IMG/VR virus record: IMGVR_UViG_3300028802_000011
Location: 1-64,000 of that record
Reading direction: 5' to 3' (one strand)
Length of the DNA: 64,000 nt
Source of the DNA: a virus
Shown here: in pieces, positions 8,442-16,699 of the stretch
How positions within the stretch are numbered: position 1 is the first letter of the stretch
Layout: every line of letters begins with the position of its first letter
Notes under the pieces: model-generated
Seen by the model: only the letters and a program-made list of their open reading frames with translations
Told to the model about the DNA's origin: nothing
Database searches by the model: none
Made by a program: the position numbers and the translations under genes

Positions 8442-9148
8442 TGATCCTTCCGGTTCGAGGTCTCGCTCCAGTATCAGCAGCGTCAGGGAGACGTTCGTCC
8501 CTATACGCGGATCTGTTTGGCTACTGGAAACTGGACGAGATCTCGGGCTCGCGTCTCGATTCATCTGGTAACGGATTGACACTAACAGATAACAACACTG
8601 TTACGTCGGCCGCTGGAAAACTTCACGGGTTAGCAGCACAATTCACAATTGCAACGAGTGAATCCCTCTCTCGTGCAAATGAAACTGCAATCCAGGCTGG
8701 TGATGTTGATTGGACTTGGGCCTGCTGGATCTACCCTGATTCGGTTGGTCTTGCCCATCAGTACTTCATCTCAAAGGGCGGGTTCGCAGTTGATTACGAG
8801 CTTGAACTTTCAGGGGCAGATCTGATTGGACAGTATTGGAATGGTTCGTACTCACAGGTTTTTACAATTGGATCAGCAGTACCTGCTGGAGCTTGGAGCC
8901 GAATCGTTTTCTGGCATGATTCAGTTGCGAATACTCTTAATTTGCAATTGAATAATGACACTGTCCGCTCCGCTGCAACAGTCTCTGTCGCAACGACCAC
9001 GACTGATCCTCTGTACTTCGGTCGTCGTGGATCTGGCGGGAGTTTTTACGGAGGGCGAATTGGTGACATGGCTTTTTGGAAGAAGGCCTTGACATCAGCA
9101 GAACGCCTTGAGCATTGGAACGGTGGGAGTGGATTCGCTCTCTACTAA
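8441..9148 (+). CDS. LamG/concanavalin A-like lectin domain protein
   Basis: 235 residues, most of which form one jelly-roll domain. Recognisable LamG features are GYWKLDEISG near residue 27, LDSSGNGLTL, WTWACWIYPDS in the middle and the closing GRIGDMAFWKKALTSAER. Such domains bind carbohydrate and are common in phage receptor-binding or tail-decoration proteins. No signal peptide. It starts on a TAATG overlap with the holin-like gene and precedes other appendage-type genes, so a virion surface role is likely. Codon use is AT-richer than in its neighbours, which may indicate later acquisition. Confidence 0.75.
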   Translation: MILPVRGLAPVSAASGRRSSLYADLFGYWKLDEISGSRLDSSGNGLTLTDNNTVTSAAGKLHGLAAQFTIATSESLSRANETAIQAGDVDWTWACWIYPDSVGLAHQYFISKGGFAVDYELELSGADLIGQYWNGSYSQVFTIGSAVPAGAWSRIVFWHDSVANTLNLQLNNDTVRSAATVSVATTTTDPLYFGRRGSGGSFYGGRIGDMAFWKKALTSAERLEHWNGGSGFALY

Positions 9149-9160
9149 GGAGATCAAGTC

Positions 9161-9451
9161 ATGGCACTACCTGTTGTCTTCATCAATACAAGCCGCGCTC
9201 GTATCAGTGCATTCTTAAAAGCCTATGAGGATCTCAAGAGCTTGAGTGGCGAGTTCGTGGCCATTGGAGGCACGACCTTCACGAATGGGTTCGACTTCAA
9301 TGGCGAGAACGCCAGCACATACGACATCACTCAGGCGGAGTACAACGCAGCATTGACTGCGGCGAGTCGTGCCATCACAGCAATTGACGGGGCATCCGTG
9401 ACTGCAAGTGCGACAGCCCTCGGCGATCTGTACAAGATCAAGATCGGATAA
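9161..9451 (+). CDS. Small hypothetical protein, tail/receptor region
   Basis: 96 residues; strong AAGGAG Shine-Dalgarno about 8 nt before the ATG. It starts with a beta-like MALPVVFINTS segment, then a helical YEDLKSL stretch and a Gly/Thr/Asn-rich middle, ending in alternating Ala/Thr residues. No known motif. It sits between the lectin-like protein and the repeat-bearing receptor protein, so it may be a small virion component. Family not recognised. Confidence 0.55.
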   Translation: MALPVVFINTSRARISAFLKAYEDLKSLSGEFVAIGGTTFTNGFDFNGENASTYDITQAEYNAALTAASRAITAIDGASVTASATALGDLYKIKIG

Positions 9452-9452
9452 C

Positions 9453-10589
9453 ATGGCAATCCATCAGCAGGGTAACGCACTAGTCTGCGTCGCAGGGTTT
9501 CTGAATAGCGGAGCTGCCGCTACTGGACTCACTGTTGCGGTCGACGTCTGGGAGATCGGCCTTGCAAGTGGGACTGCGACACAGATAGTCTCGTCGGGAT
9601 CAGCAACGGAGATTGCTCGAGGAGCATACTACTATCGCCTTGCTTCAAGTGGAGTAGATCTGAACGCTATCTACTTGTTCATGTTCTTCACGGCGGGGAC
9701 TGCAGACCAGAAGGTCATCATCCAGGGCTGGTCTGTTGGTATGACGTGGGTTGAGAACCTCAACGCACAACTTAGTGGGATTGCAGCCGCAGTGTGGGCC
9801 GTCGGTACAAGGACACTTACGAGTTTTGGCACACTCGTTGCAGATGTGACGACGGCTGTCTGGGCTAACGGTACACGCACCTTAAGCTCGTTTGGGACGC
9901 TCGTTGCTGACATCTGGGCAAACGGCACGCGAACACTAACAGGCTTCGGCACACTAGTTGCAGACGTTGCAGCGCAAGTATGGAACTCGGTTGCTGCAAC
10001 TTTCAACACTGCTGGCACGATGGGCCAGAAACTCAATGCTGCCGGCGGTGCTACGGATCCTTTGACAAACGCTGTCCCTGGATCCTACGGTGAAGGTACA
10101 GCCGGCGAAGCCCTTGGTGACATCCGTAGCATCAAATCAAAGACCGACCTCATCACTACTAACGGTGTGACCATCACGTCACCGTACAATCCGGTAACTG
10201 GCAGATTGGCACTTACCAGAGGCGACGACTACCCCGCAACGGATCCGTTCCCGCTTCAGTTCAGTAGCGATACCTGGCCTGATCTTACTGGAGCGACGGT
10301 TCAGTTGACAATTCGTAGGAAGCCGGTGAACCCGACGATCTCCGACGCTGCTCTGTTGACAATGACGGACACTGTTGCTTTGAGAATCGACGGTGACGGC
10401 ATCGAACAGACAGTTACGTTCGAACCTATGTCCAGTGGAAGTGCAAACGGCCAGGTCGGCAGCACTGTTGATCTCGACACAGGTGTTTCGTCCGTGAAGT
10501 TCGACGTTCAGGCCACTCTGGCAAGTGGAACCAAGAAGACCCTCGTGGCTGGCCTTGGTGATATCACCGAAGACCAGACGCGCGGCTAA
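9453..10589 (+). CDS. Repeat-bearing tail/baseplate-type receptor protein
   Basis: 378 residues. The N-terminal domain (about 1-110) is beta-rich. Residues about 113-174 hold three imperfect repeats built around (A/I)W-A-x-GTRTL-x-x-FGTLVAD, a unit seen in several phage tail and baseplate proteins. The C-terminal part has a BppU-like pattern (LTRGDDYPATDPFPLQF, then GATVQLTIRRK), suggesting a baseplate upper-protein-like domain. The start at 9453 follows the previous stop closely; an earlier in-frame ATG lies inside that gene. Likely a host-recognition structural protein; the exact subunit is uncertain. Confidence 0.65.
   Translation: MAIHQQGNALVCVAGFLNSGAAATGLTVAVDVWEIGLASGTATQIVSSGSATEIARGAYYYRLASSGVDLNAIYLFMFFTAGTADQKVIIQGWSVGMTWVENLNAQLSGIAAAVWAVGTRTLTSFGTLVADVTTAVWANGTRTLSSFGTLVADIWANGTRTLTGFGTLVADVAAQVWNSVAATFNTAGTMGQKLNAAGGATDPLTNAVPGSYGEGTAGEALGDIRSIKSKTDLITTNGVTITSPYNPVTGRLALTRGDDYPATDPFPLQFSSDTWPDLTGATVQLTIRRKPVNPTISDAALLTMTDTVALRIDGDGIEQTVTFEPMSSGSANGQVGSTVDLDTGVSSVKFDVQATLASGTKKTLVAGLGDITEDQTRG
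9789..9974 (+). repeat. Three tandem WANGTRTL-type protein-coding repeats
   Basis: Three consecutive units begin at about 9789, 9855 and 9912 (the third is shorter by three codons at its front). Each encodes a Trp-centred segment, GTRTL and FGTLVAD. Nucleotide identity is only partial and synonymous sites differ, indicating old duplication kept by protein-level selection. Confidence 0.8.
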
Positions 10590-10602
10590 GAAAGGTCAGG
10601 TC

Positions 10603-11790
10603 ATGGAGAAGAAGAGGAAGTTGCTGTGGATCGGTGATGCTGTGGTTTCGTCCGGGTTCGCACGTGCCACACATCACACGCTCGACGTCTTGAAGGAAAG
10701 TTGGGACGTGAGTGTCCTCGGCCTCAACTACATGGGCGATCCACATCAATATCCTTACGATATCTATCCGGCCTGGTCCGGAGGCGATGCATTCGGTGTC
10801 AAGCGGACTGCTGCCCTCGTGTCGAAGATCCGGCCTGATCTGGTAGTTGTGCAGAACGACCCGTGGAATGTACCGGAGTACATGAAGCGAGCCGGCGACT
10901 GCCCAACTGTCGCGACGATGCCAGTCGACGGAAAGAATTGCCGAGGCGCTGCCCTGAACGGTCTCCTCCTCGGAATCTTCTGGACGCAGTTCGGCTTGGA
11001 CGAAGCTCGCAAGGGAGGATATGCTGGTGAAGCCGCCGTCGTTCCTCTTGGTGTTGATCTCGAGCTCTACAAGCCTTCGGTCACGAAGAAGGAAGCTCGT
11101 GAGAAGATCGGCCTCCCGAACGCTGTGAAGGACGGCTTCCTCGTTGGCAATGTCAATAGGAACCAGCCGCGAAAGAGATTGGACTTGACAGTTCAGTATT
11201 TCGCCGAGTGGGTGCATTCGTTTGGCATCAAGGACGCGTATCTGTTCTTGCATGTGGCTCCCACGGGCGACCAGGGCTATGACGTGAAGCAGCTCATGAA
11301 GTACTACGGATTGCCTGGCAGGCTCATCCTGTCCGATCCTGAGATCGGCATGGGGTCGCCCGAAGCGAGCCTTCCGTACTTGTACCAGTCGTTCGATGCG
11401 CAGATCTCGACGACGCAGGGCGAGGGCTGGGGACTCACGACGATGGAGGGAATGGCCTGCGGTGTTCCGCAGATTGTTCCGGAGTGGGCGGCGCTTGGCG
11501 AATGGTGTGAGGATGGAGTCATCAAGATTCCGTGTCGCGATCAGATCGTGACGCCGAACAACATCAACGTCGTCGGCGGTGTTCCTTCCAAGACGCACTT
11601 CATGAACGCACTCGCGAACGTTTATAACAACGAAGGCGTTCGCAAGGACCTCATCGCTCGTGGCCTGGCAGTTGTGCGGAAGCCGCAGTACCGCTGGAAG
11701 GCTGTCGGCGAAGCCTTCGCGAAGGCTCTGGACGAAGTCAGGTATGTCTCCAGGAACGACGAAGTTGAAGAGGTGGAGGTCAAGGTCTAA
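10603..11790 (+). CDS. Glycosyltransferase family 4 (GT-B)
   Basis: 395-residue full-length GT-B enzyme. The N-terminal Rossmann domain begins KRKLLWIGDAVVSSGFA. The inter-domain region has VPLGVDLELYKPS at about residues 150-162, then GNVNRNQPRKRLDL (donor-domain phosphate contacts), and the C-terminal signature GEGWGLTTMEGMACGVPQI at about 273-291 contains the E-x7-E motif. The start at 10603 is preferred because it lies just after the upstream stop with an AAAGGTCAGG ribosome site. It lies between appendage and tail-completion genes, so it may glycosylate a virion or cell-surface component. Acceptor unknown. Confidence 0.88.
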   Translation: MEKKRKLLWIGDAVVSSGFARATHHTLDVLKESWDVSVLGLNYMGDPHQYPYDIYPAWSGGDAFGVKRTAALVSKIRPDLVVVQNDPWNVPEYMKRAGDCPTVATMPVDGKNCRGAALNGLLLGIFWTQFGLDEARKGGYAGEAAVVPLGVDLELYKPSVTKKEAREKIGLPNAVKDGFLVGNVNRNQPRKRLDLTVQYFAEWVHSFGIKDAYLFLHVAPTGDQGYDVKQLMKYYGLPGRLILSDPEIGMGSPEASLPYLYQSFDAQISTTQGEGWGLTTMEGMACGVPQIVPEWAALGEWCEDGVIKIPCRDQIVTPNNINVVGGVPSKTHFMNALANVYNNEGVRKDLIARGLAVVRKPQYRWKAVGEAFAKALDEVRYVSRNDEVEEVEVKV

Positions 11791-12161
11791 TGGGCTTCGA
11801 GGTTCGAGGGCTAACGGAAGCAAAGAAGAAGTTGAAGTCTTTGACTCAGAATGCCCCGAAGAAGTTTGCTCGCGGGATGCTGGCGTGGGGAGAGAAGGTG
11901 ATGACCATCAGCCGCGAGCGCTGCCCAAAGGATACTGGTGAACTGTCAAGTACTGGTGCCATCGAAACGAATGAGACGAAGCGTGGATTGTCAATGCGCT
12001 TCGTCTATGGAACAGAGTACGCAGTTCCTCAGCACGAACGCCTTGACTACGAGCACGCCGATGGTGAGGCCAAGTACCTCGAGAATCCGATGTTCGAGGA
12101 GGCCGGCAATCTTGAACCGATGATGGCAAAGTTTGGAAAGATCACGGAGGGGGACCTGTGA
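11790..12161 (+). CDS. HK97 gp10-like tail completion protein
   Basis: 123 residues matching the layout of HK97-gp10/minor tail proteins: a basic N-terminal helix (LTEAKKKLKSLTQNAPKKF), then RCPKDTGELSSTG (the CPKDTG-x-L motif is typical of this family) and a beta-rich C-terminal half. Such proteins join tail to head. TAATG overlap with the glycosyltransferase gene and GTGA overlap with the next. Confident family call from the PKDTGEL motif and position. Confidence 0.78.
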   Translation: MGFEVRGLTEAKKKLKSLTQNAPKKFARGMLAWGEKVMTISRERCPKDTGELSSTGAIETNETKRGLSMRFVYGTEYAVPQHERLDYEHADGEAKYLENPMFEEAGNLEPMMAKFGKITEGDL

Positions 12162-12583
12162 CCTGGTACCTCAGCATCAAGAACCTCGGTGAGATTGCCG
12201 ACCTCAAGCTCGACGATAACAAGAGGCAGATGGTCGGATTCAACATCATCGCCGAGAAGGCAAAATCCGGGACCTTCGTCGAGGAGATCCTTGCTCTTTT
12301 GGTTTCGGGAGGGATTGGTAGTTTTGGTTCGACGATCTTCATCGGGTCGAAAGCGATTGTGCCAATCTCCGGAGACGGGCCATTTGTCAACATCAACCCG
12401 ACAGGTGGTTTGTTCCCGATCAATACGCAGAACGTGATCGGTGTGACTTATCAGCGTCCGGCTGCCCAGATCGTCGTGCGTGCGGGAGGTGATCCTTCCA
12501 CGCAGTTCACGCGCGCGTATGCGAAAGCCTTCGACGTCTACAACATACTCACAGCAGTTAGGAACAGGGACGTTAGTCCCTAG
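12158..12583 (+). CDS. Tail terminator-like / minor capsid-type protein
   Basis: 141 residues, GTG start overlapping the previous stop. Alpha/beta protein whose C-terminal half (QRPAAQIVVRAGGDPSTQF then AYAKAFDVYNIL) looks like phage minor-capsid or tail-terminator proteins that cap the tail tube. Position between the gp10-like gene and the tail tube gene agrees. No catalytic motif. Family assigned by synteny and general resemblance. Confidence 0.6.
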   Translation: MTWYLSIKNLGEIADLKLDDNKRQMVGFNIIAEKAKSGTFVEEILALLVSGGIGSFGSTIFIGSKAIVPISGDGPFVNINPTGGLFPINTQNVIGVTYQRPAAQIVVRAGGDPSTQFTRAYAKAFDVYNILTAVRNRDVSP

Positions 12584-12594
12584 AGGAGGGAAGA

Positions 12595-13017
12595 ATGCCC
12601 GACGCAATTTCCGCACAAGGAACGTTGGTCGCGAGAGCGCCGGCGGCGACGCCCACGGTTTTCACCACGATCGCCGAGCTCCGCGATATCACGCCTCCGC
12701 CCCTCACTCGGAACCCCATCGAGACGACTTCGCACAACGAAGCGGAGGAGTCGTTCGTCGTTGGGATCCGACGCAAGGGAGAGTTCACCTTCAGCATCGG
12801 TTATGTCGGGTCGCTCGCCACGCATAACGAAGCGACGGGTCTCACGAAGGCCTGGCTCGACGGGAGCCGCGACATCTACAAGATCACGTTCCCGGACAAC
12901 ACGATCTGGTTGTTCTCCGGCTACGTCACGAACATCGCCCCGTCCGCACCGGTCGACGACGGCTTGACGGCCGACGTCACGATCCGTCCGACCGGGATCA
13001 TGACGATCACGAGCTAA
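12595..13017 (+). CDS. Major tail tube protein
   Basis: 140-residue beta-rich protein in the canonical tail-tube position, just upstream of the frameshifted chaperone pair and tape measure gene. Features include a conserved-looking TSHNEAEESFVVGIRRKGE and a C-terminal SGYVTNIAPSAPVDDGLTADV with IRPTG (lambda gpV-like domain end). GAGGAGGGAAG ribosome site. Its GC-rich, highly regular codon use is typical of a very highly expressed structural gene. Length is somewhat short but within range for tube proteins lacking an Ig domain. Confidence 0.82.
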   Translation: MPDAISAQGTLVARAPAATPTVFTTIAELRDITPPPLTRNPIETTSHNEAEESFVVGIRRKGEFTFSIGYVGSLATHNEATGLTKAWLDGSRDIYKITFPDNTIWLFSGYVTNIAPSAPVDDGLTADVTIRPTGIMTITS

Positions 13018-13033
13018 ACAAGGAGGACATGAC

Positions 13034-13396
13034 GTGCCCAAAATTCTCTCCGCCGCAGACATCGTCGCCGCCAAGGACCTCAGTCACATTGACGTCGAGG
13101 TCCCTGAGTGGGGAGGCAGCGTTCGCCTTCGTACTCTCGACGGCGACCAGTTCGTTCAGTTCGTCGAGGCCAGCAAAGGACGTGTGAACACCGCACAGGC
13201 CCTGAAGCTGATCGCGATGTCTCTGGTTGACGAAGAGGGGAACACTCTCTTCAAGACGGAGGAGGACTTCGCAGCCTTCGCCAAGAAAAACATGCAGGCG
13301 ATTCTCAAACTTCAGGACGCTGCGATGAAGCTGAACGGAATCGAGGTCATCAAGGAAAAGGCGGAGAAGAATGAGGCCGAGGTAAAAAACGCCTGA
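13034..13396 (+). CDS. Tail assembly chaperone (G-like, zero frame)
   Basis: 120-residue acidic, helical protein equivalent to lambda gpG: it sits between the tube and tape measure genes and ends in a slippery heptamer that allows a -1 shift into the following T-like frame. GTG start with AGGAGG 7 nt upstream; a nearby ATG at 13029 is in another frame. The C-terminal third is Lys/Glu rich (EKAEKNEAEVKNA). It presumably coats the tape measure protein during tail assembly, both alone and as the longer fusion. Confidence 0.82.
   Translation: MPKILSAADIVAAKDLSHIDVEVPEWGGSVRLRTLDGDQFVQFVEASKGRVNTAQALKLIAMSLVDEEGNTLFKTEEDFAAFAKKNMQAILKLQDAAMKLNGIEVIKEKAEKNEAEVKNA
13384..13390 (+). promoter_or_regulatory. 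-1 programmed ribosomal frameshift site (A AAA AAC)
   Basis: Seven bases AAAAAAC read as A-AAA-AAC in the frame of the upstream chaperone gene, three codons before its stop. A -1 slip here continues directly, without a stop, into the T-like frame, giving a fusion of about 237 residues (119 from the first frame and 118 from the second). This is the canonical slippery heptamer at the expected place in siphovirus tail modules. No strong downstream stem-loop was verified by eye. Confidence 0.85.
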
Positions 13397-13746
13397 GGCG
13401 AGGGAGTGTGCGCCGGTTCGCATACTCCCTTGCCTTACGCCTTGGATATCCAAACGTGGATCACATGCTCCGGCAGATGTCGTCGCTTCAGTTGCAAGAG
13501 TGGATGGTCTACAACGAACTTGACCCGATAGGAGAGGAACGTAAGGACCAGAGGGCAGGTGCAATCGTCTCGGCAGTCTACAACGTGAATCGCAGCAAGA
13601 AACGCAGGGCTTCGCCATTCACTATCCAAGAGTGTTCTCCGATGTTCGGGGATGCAGTCAGAACTCACGGAGACGGAAAGAAGATGCCCTGGCAGATGAT
13701 GAAGCAAATCGCGATGGCCTTGACGGCTTCTTCTAGGGGAAAGTAA
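13390..13746 (+). CDS. Tail assembly chaperone extension (T-like, -1 frame)
   Basis: Frame entered by the -1 slip at the heptamer just upstream. It encodes about 118 residues after the junction, including MLRQMSSLQLQEWMVYNEL and the ERKDQRAGAIVSAVYNVNR segment, characteristic of phage tail protein T (the second half of lambda gpGT). The first possible independent start in the frame is GTG at 13408, with no obvious ribosome site, so expression by frameshift is preferred. The C-terminal part is basic (KKRRASPF). Confidence 0.8.
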   Translation, partial: RLRRGSVRRFAYSLALRLGYPNVDHMLRQMSSLQLQEWMVYNELDPIGEERKDQRAGAIVSAVYNVNRSKKRRASPFTIQECSPMFGDAVRTHGDGKKMPWQMMKQIAMALTASSRGK

Positions 13747-13749
13747 CAG

Positions 13750-16698
13750 ATGGCTCTCAGCATTGCCGAACTCGTAGGAACAGTCGAGCTCGAGGACAAG
13801 TTCACACCTGGTCTCGACAAACTGACCGGGAGTATGGTCAGTGCTGGAGCCGTCATCGGTGTTGCAATCGCTGCCGTTACGGGTTTGACAGTTGCAATTG
13901 TCAAGCTCGGCGAGCGCGGTGCCGAGATCGAGGACGTTGCAAGGAACTTCGAGGGCCTTTCCATGAGGGTCAACGAAACAGCAGACGCGATGCTGGGAGC
14001 CTTGCGCAAGGGTACAGCCGGTGTCGTGAGCGACTTCGAGCTCATGAAGATGTCGAACAAAGCGATGGGCGCCGGCTTCCAGGGCTCTGCGAAAGACATG
14101 GAGACTCTGGCAGCCGGCGCACGTGAGCTCGCCAATCGCGTCGGGCTCGAGGGAGGTACTGCCGCCGCGTTCGACTTGCTCACCTCCTCGATGGCGAAGG
14201 GCAAAGCTCAGGGCCTGGCGCAGCTCGGCCTCATGGTCGATCAGAAGGCTGCTCTCGAGAACTACGCTGCGTCCATTGGCAAGAGTGCTAGTGAACTTAG
14301 TGGCCTCGAGAAGAAGCAGGCCACACAGAAAGCAGTGCTCGAGGCTTTGGCAGGTACTCTGAAGGACGCAGGAACACAGAGCCTGGACTTCAGCGAGAAG
14401 ATAGGCCGAGTAGTTACCTTCGTTCAAAACTTCGTAGACAAACTGGCGCTAGCAATTAGCAAATCGCCAGTGCTGAACGCCGCACTTGACTCGATGGCGA
14501 AGGCCTTCGAGACTGCGTTTGGTGATGACCAGAGTGCTGCGATTTCGTTCATCGTTGGCCTGGTCGAAGACTTCGCCATCATCATGGTGAAAGTTGCTGA
14601 AGCAACTGTCACTGGAGTGAAGTTCATCTCTGACGCTTGGATGTTGTTCGACGTCGCTTTCAACTTGATCATGACGGGAGTCTTCGCGATCTCGGCGAAA
14701 TTCATCACGACACTCGAGTCGATGTTGCAGGCCTCCCTCAAACTGGCGCAGTCTGTTCTGGCAATTGCACAGGCAGGACAGGCCATCCCTGGAATCGGCG
14801 GGGCGATGACCGTCGCCGCCGCTGGATTGTCAGTTGCAATCGGTGGGATCAAGAGCGATCTTGGATCCATCAAGGGAATGGGTGCTGATCTCGAGGGGAT
14901 GGCGGATGGTTTCGCAAAGAACGTAGATAAGGCTTTTGCTGATTCAGACAAACGTGCAGAAGGTCTTGACAATCTCAGCAAGGGGCTCAAAGGTTTCCGT
15001 GAAGGAATGGAAGCCGCGAAGGGAACTGCTGAGAAGGCGACTGCTCCAACAAAGGCCTTCGCCGCTGCTGTTGACACGCTTGGTGAAACGACAGCTCAAA
15101 CTGCCGAGAAGCAAAAGAAGCTTCTCGAGGTGATGAATCGTCTTGGCCCGAGCACGATGAGCATCGAGAAGGACTTCGATGACCTCATTGAATCCTTCAA
15201 TGCTTTGGGTGGGGATCTTACCAAACTAACAGACAAGCAACTGGTCACTTTCATCCAGAAGTTGCAGGTCATGGCCGAGAGTGGATCAGCCACAGAGCCC
15301 GTCTTCATGTCCTTGGCCGCTGCCATGGACGAGATGGGAGGACGCAGTGACTTCGCTGCTAAGCAAGTTGGATTGCTCGGCAGCGAAATGAAGAAGACTG
15401 AGACTAAGACGAAGGCTGTCGCGGATCAAACTCTCACTCTTGGGATGGCCTTCGACACAGTTGCTGACATCGTTGGCGCTCTCGGATTCAGCACCGATTC
15501 GTTCCTTGGGAGCTTGGCGAATGGTCTCAAGCAGGCCATCGGCCTTGCTGGCAATCTCGGCAAGACATTCGCCGTGATGGAGAACGGCGTCCAAGTAGGA
15601 ACGAAGGGCTTCGGCGCGTTGAGTATGGGCGATAAGCTCGGCGTTGGAACACAAGTCCTCGGCGCTGGCATTGACATATTCAAGGGAGGCCAGCAACAGG
15701 GAGCAGTGAAGGGAGCTCTCGGCGGTGCCATGAAGGGAGCCATGATCGGCTCTGCCATTCCTGGAGTTGGAACTCTACTTGGAGCAGGAGCAGGTGCCCT
15801 CCTCGGAGGGATCGGCGGATTGTTCGGTGGAGGCGAAGGCAAGAAAGTCAAGGAAGGACGAAATCAGTTTATCGAGGAGCAGGGGGGACTTGAGCAACTT
15901 CAAAGACGTGCAGAGGCTGCCAACGTTAGTCTGACTGCTCTCTTTGATGCAAAGAAAACTGCTCAACTGAAACAGGCCATCACGGATATCAACTCACAGT
16001 TGAGTACATCTGAGGGCGCTCATGCTGCCCTTGCCGATGCAGTTGAACGATACGGGTTCACGGTCGAGGAGCTTGGCCCAAAGTGGCAGGCTCAGCAACT
16101 TGACTCGATGGCCGGTAGTCTGCTTCAGGACTATCAACTCCTCATTGCGAGCGGCATCGAGAACGAAACTGTCATCAATCGGATGGGACCGGCGTTCAAC
16201 GAGTACGTCCAGACTGTACTCGCATCCGGAGCTGCTATTCCCGAAGCGATGCGTCCCATTCTCGAAGACATGGTCGAGATGGGAACTCTTACTGATGCTG
16301 CTGGCAACAAGATCGAGTCCTTGGAAGGCATCAAGTTCGCCGAGTCGATGAGTGATCAGCTGTCCAAGATTGTCGAAGGCATTCAGCAGATGGTTGCTGC
16401 ACTCACTGGGATCCCCAACGTTGAGAGAACAGTAACTGTCAGAACTGTCCACGACGATGGTGGAGCAAACGGGAACATGAAGGTTCCTGGAATGGCAACG
16501 GGAGGCCTCGTCACTAGGCCGACTCTGGCAGTTGTTGGTGAGGCAGGCCCTGAGGCTGTGATCCCATTGGACAAGCTTCACGAGATGCAGGGTTCAGGCG
16601 GAGGAGGTATCACGAGGGCGGACATGCAATCTATGATGACGGCGCAGCGCCGTCAGCTCACACTCGCCATCAGAGACGCACTGATCCAGAGTAGGTGA
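13750..16698 (+). CDS. Tail tape measure protein
   Basis: 982 residues, the longest gene here; its length sets tail length (roughly 0.15 nm per residue by the usual rule, so near 150 nm). The N-terminus has a hydrophobic stretch (VIGVAIAAVTGLTVAIVKLG), the body is long helix with many Lys/Glu/Ala, and there are hydrophobic segments near residues 300-380. A Gly-rich LGAGAGALLGGIGGLFGGG lies near residues 675-695. The C-terminal GGLVTRPTLAVVGEAGPEAV then IPLDKL is a strong tape-measure signature. Follows the chaperones immediately. Confidence 0.93.
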   Translation: MALSIAELVGTVELEDKFTPGLDKLTGSMVSAGAVIGVAIAAVTGLTVAIVKLGERGAEIEDVARNFEGLSMRVNETADAMLGALRKGTAGVVSDFELMKMSNKAMGAGFQGSAKDMETLAAGARELANRVGLEGGTAAAFDLLTSSMAKGKAQGLAQLGLMVDQKAALENYAASIGKSASELSGLEKKQATQKAVLEALAGTLKDAGTQSLDFSEKIGRVVTFVQNFVDKLALAISKSPVLNAALDSMAKAFETAFGDDQSAAISFIVGLVEDFAIIMVKVAEATVTGVKFISDAWMLFDVAFNLIMTGVFAISAKFITTLESMLQASLKLAQSVLAIAQAGQAIPGIGGAMTVAAAGLSVAIGGIKSDLGSIKGMGADLEGMADGFAKNVDKAFADSDKRAEGLDNLSKGLKGFREGMEAAKGTAEKATAPTKAFAAAVDTLGETTAQTAEKQKKLLEVMNRLGPSTMSIEKDFDDLIESFNALGGDLTKLTDKQLVTFIQKLQVMAESGSATEPVFMSLAAAMDEMGGRSDFAAKQVGLLGSEMKKTETKTKAVADQTLTLGMAFDTVADIVGALGFSTDSFLGSLANGLKQAIGLAGNLGKTFAVMENGVQVGTKGFGALSMGDKLGVGTQVLGAGIDIFKGGQQQGAVKGALGGAMKGAMIGSAIPGVGTLLGAGAGALLGGIGGLFGGGEGKKVKEGRNQFIEEQGGLEQLQRRAEAANVSLTALFDAKKTAQLKQAITDINSQLSTSEGAHAALADAVERYGFTVEELGPKWQAQQLDSMAGSLLQDYQLLIASGIENETVINRMGPAFNEYVQTVLASGAAIPEAMRPILEDMVEMGTLTDAAGNKIESLEGIKFAESMSDQLSKIVEGIQQMVAALTGIPNVERTVTVRTVHDDGGANGNMKVPGMATGGLVTRPTLAVVGEAGPEAVIPLDKLHEMQGSGGGGITRADMQSMMTAQRRQLTLAIRDALIQSR

Positions 16699-16699
16699 C

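Noticed and set aside
10564-11823. 419-codon minus-strand frame
   Set aside because: Complement shadow of the GT4 gene; no motifs or ribosome site.
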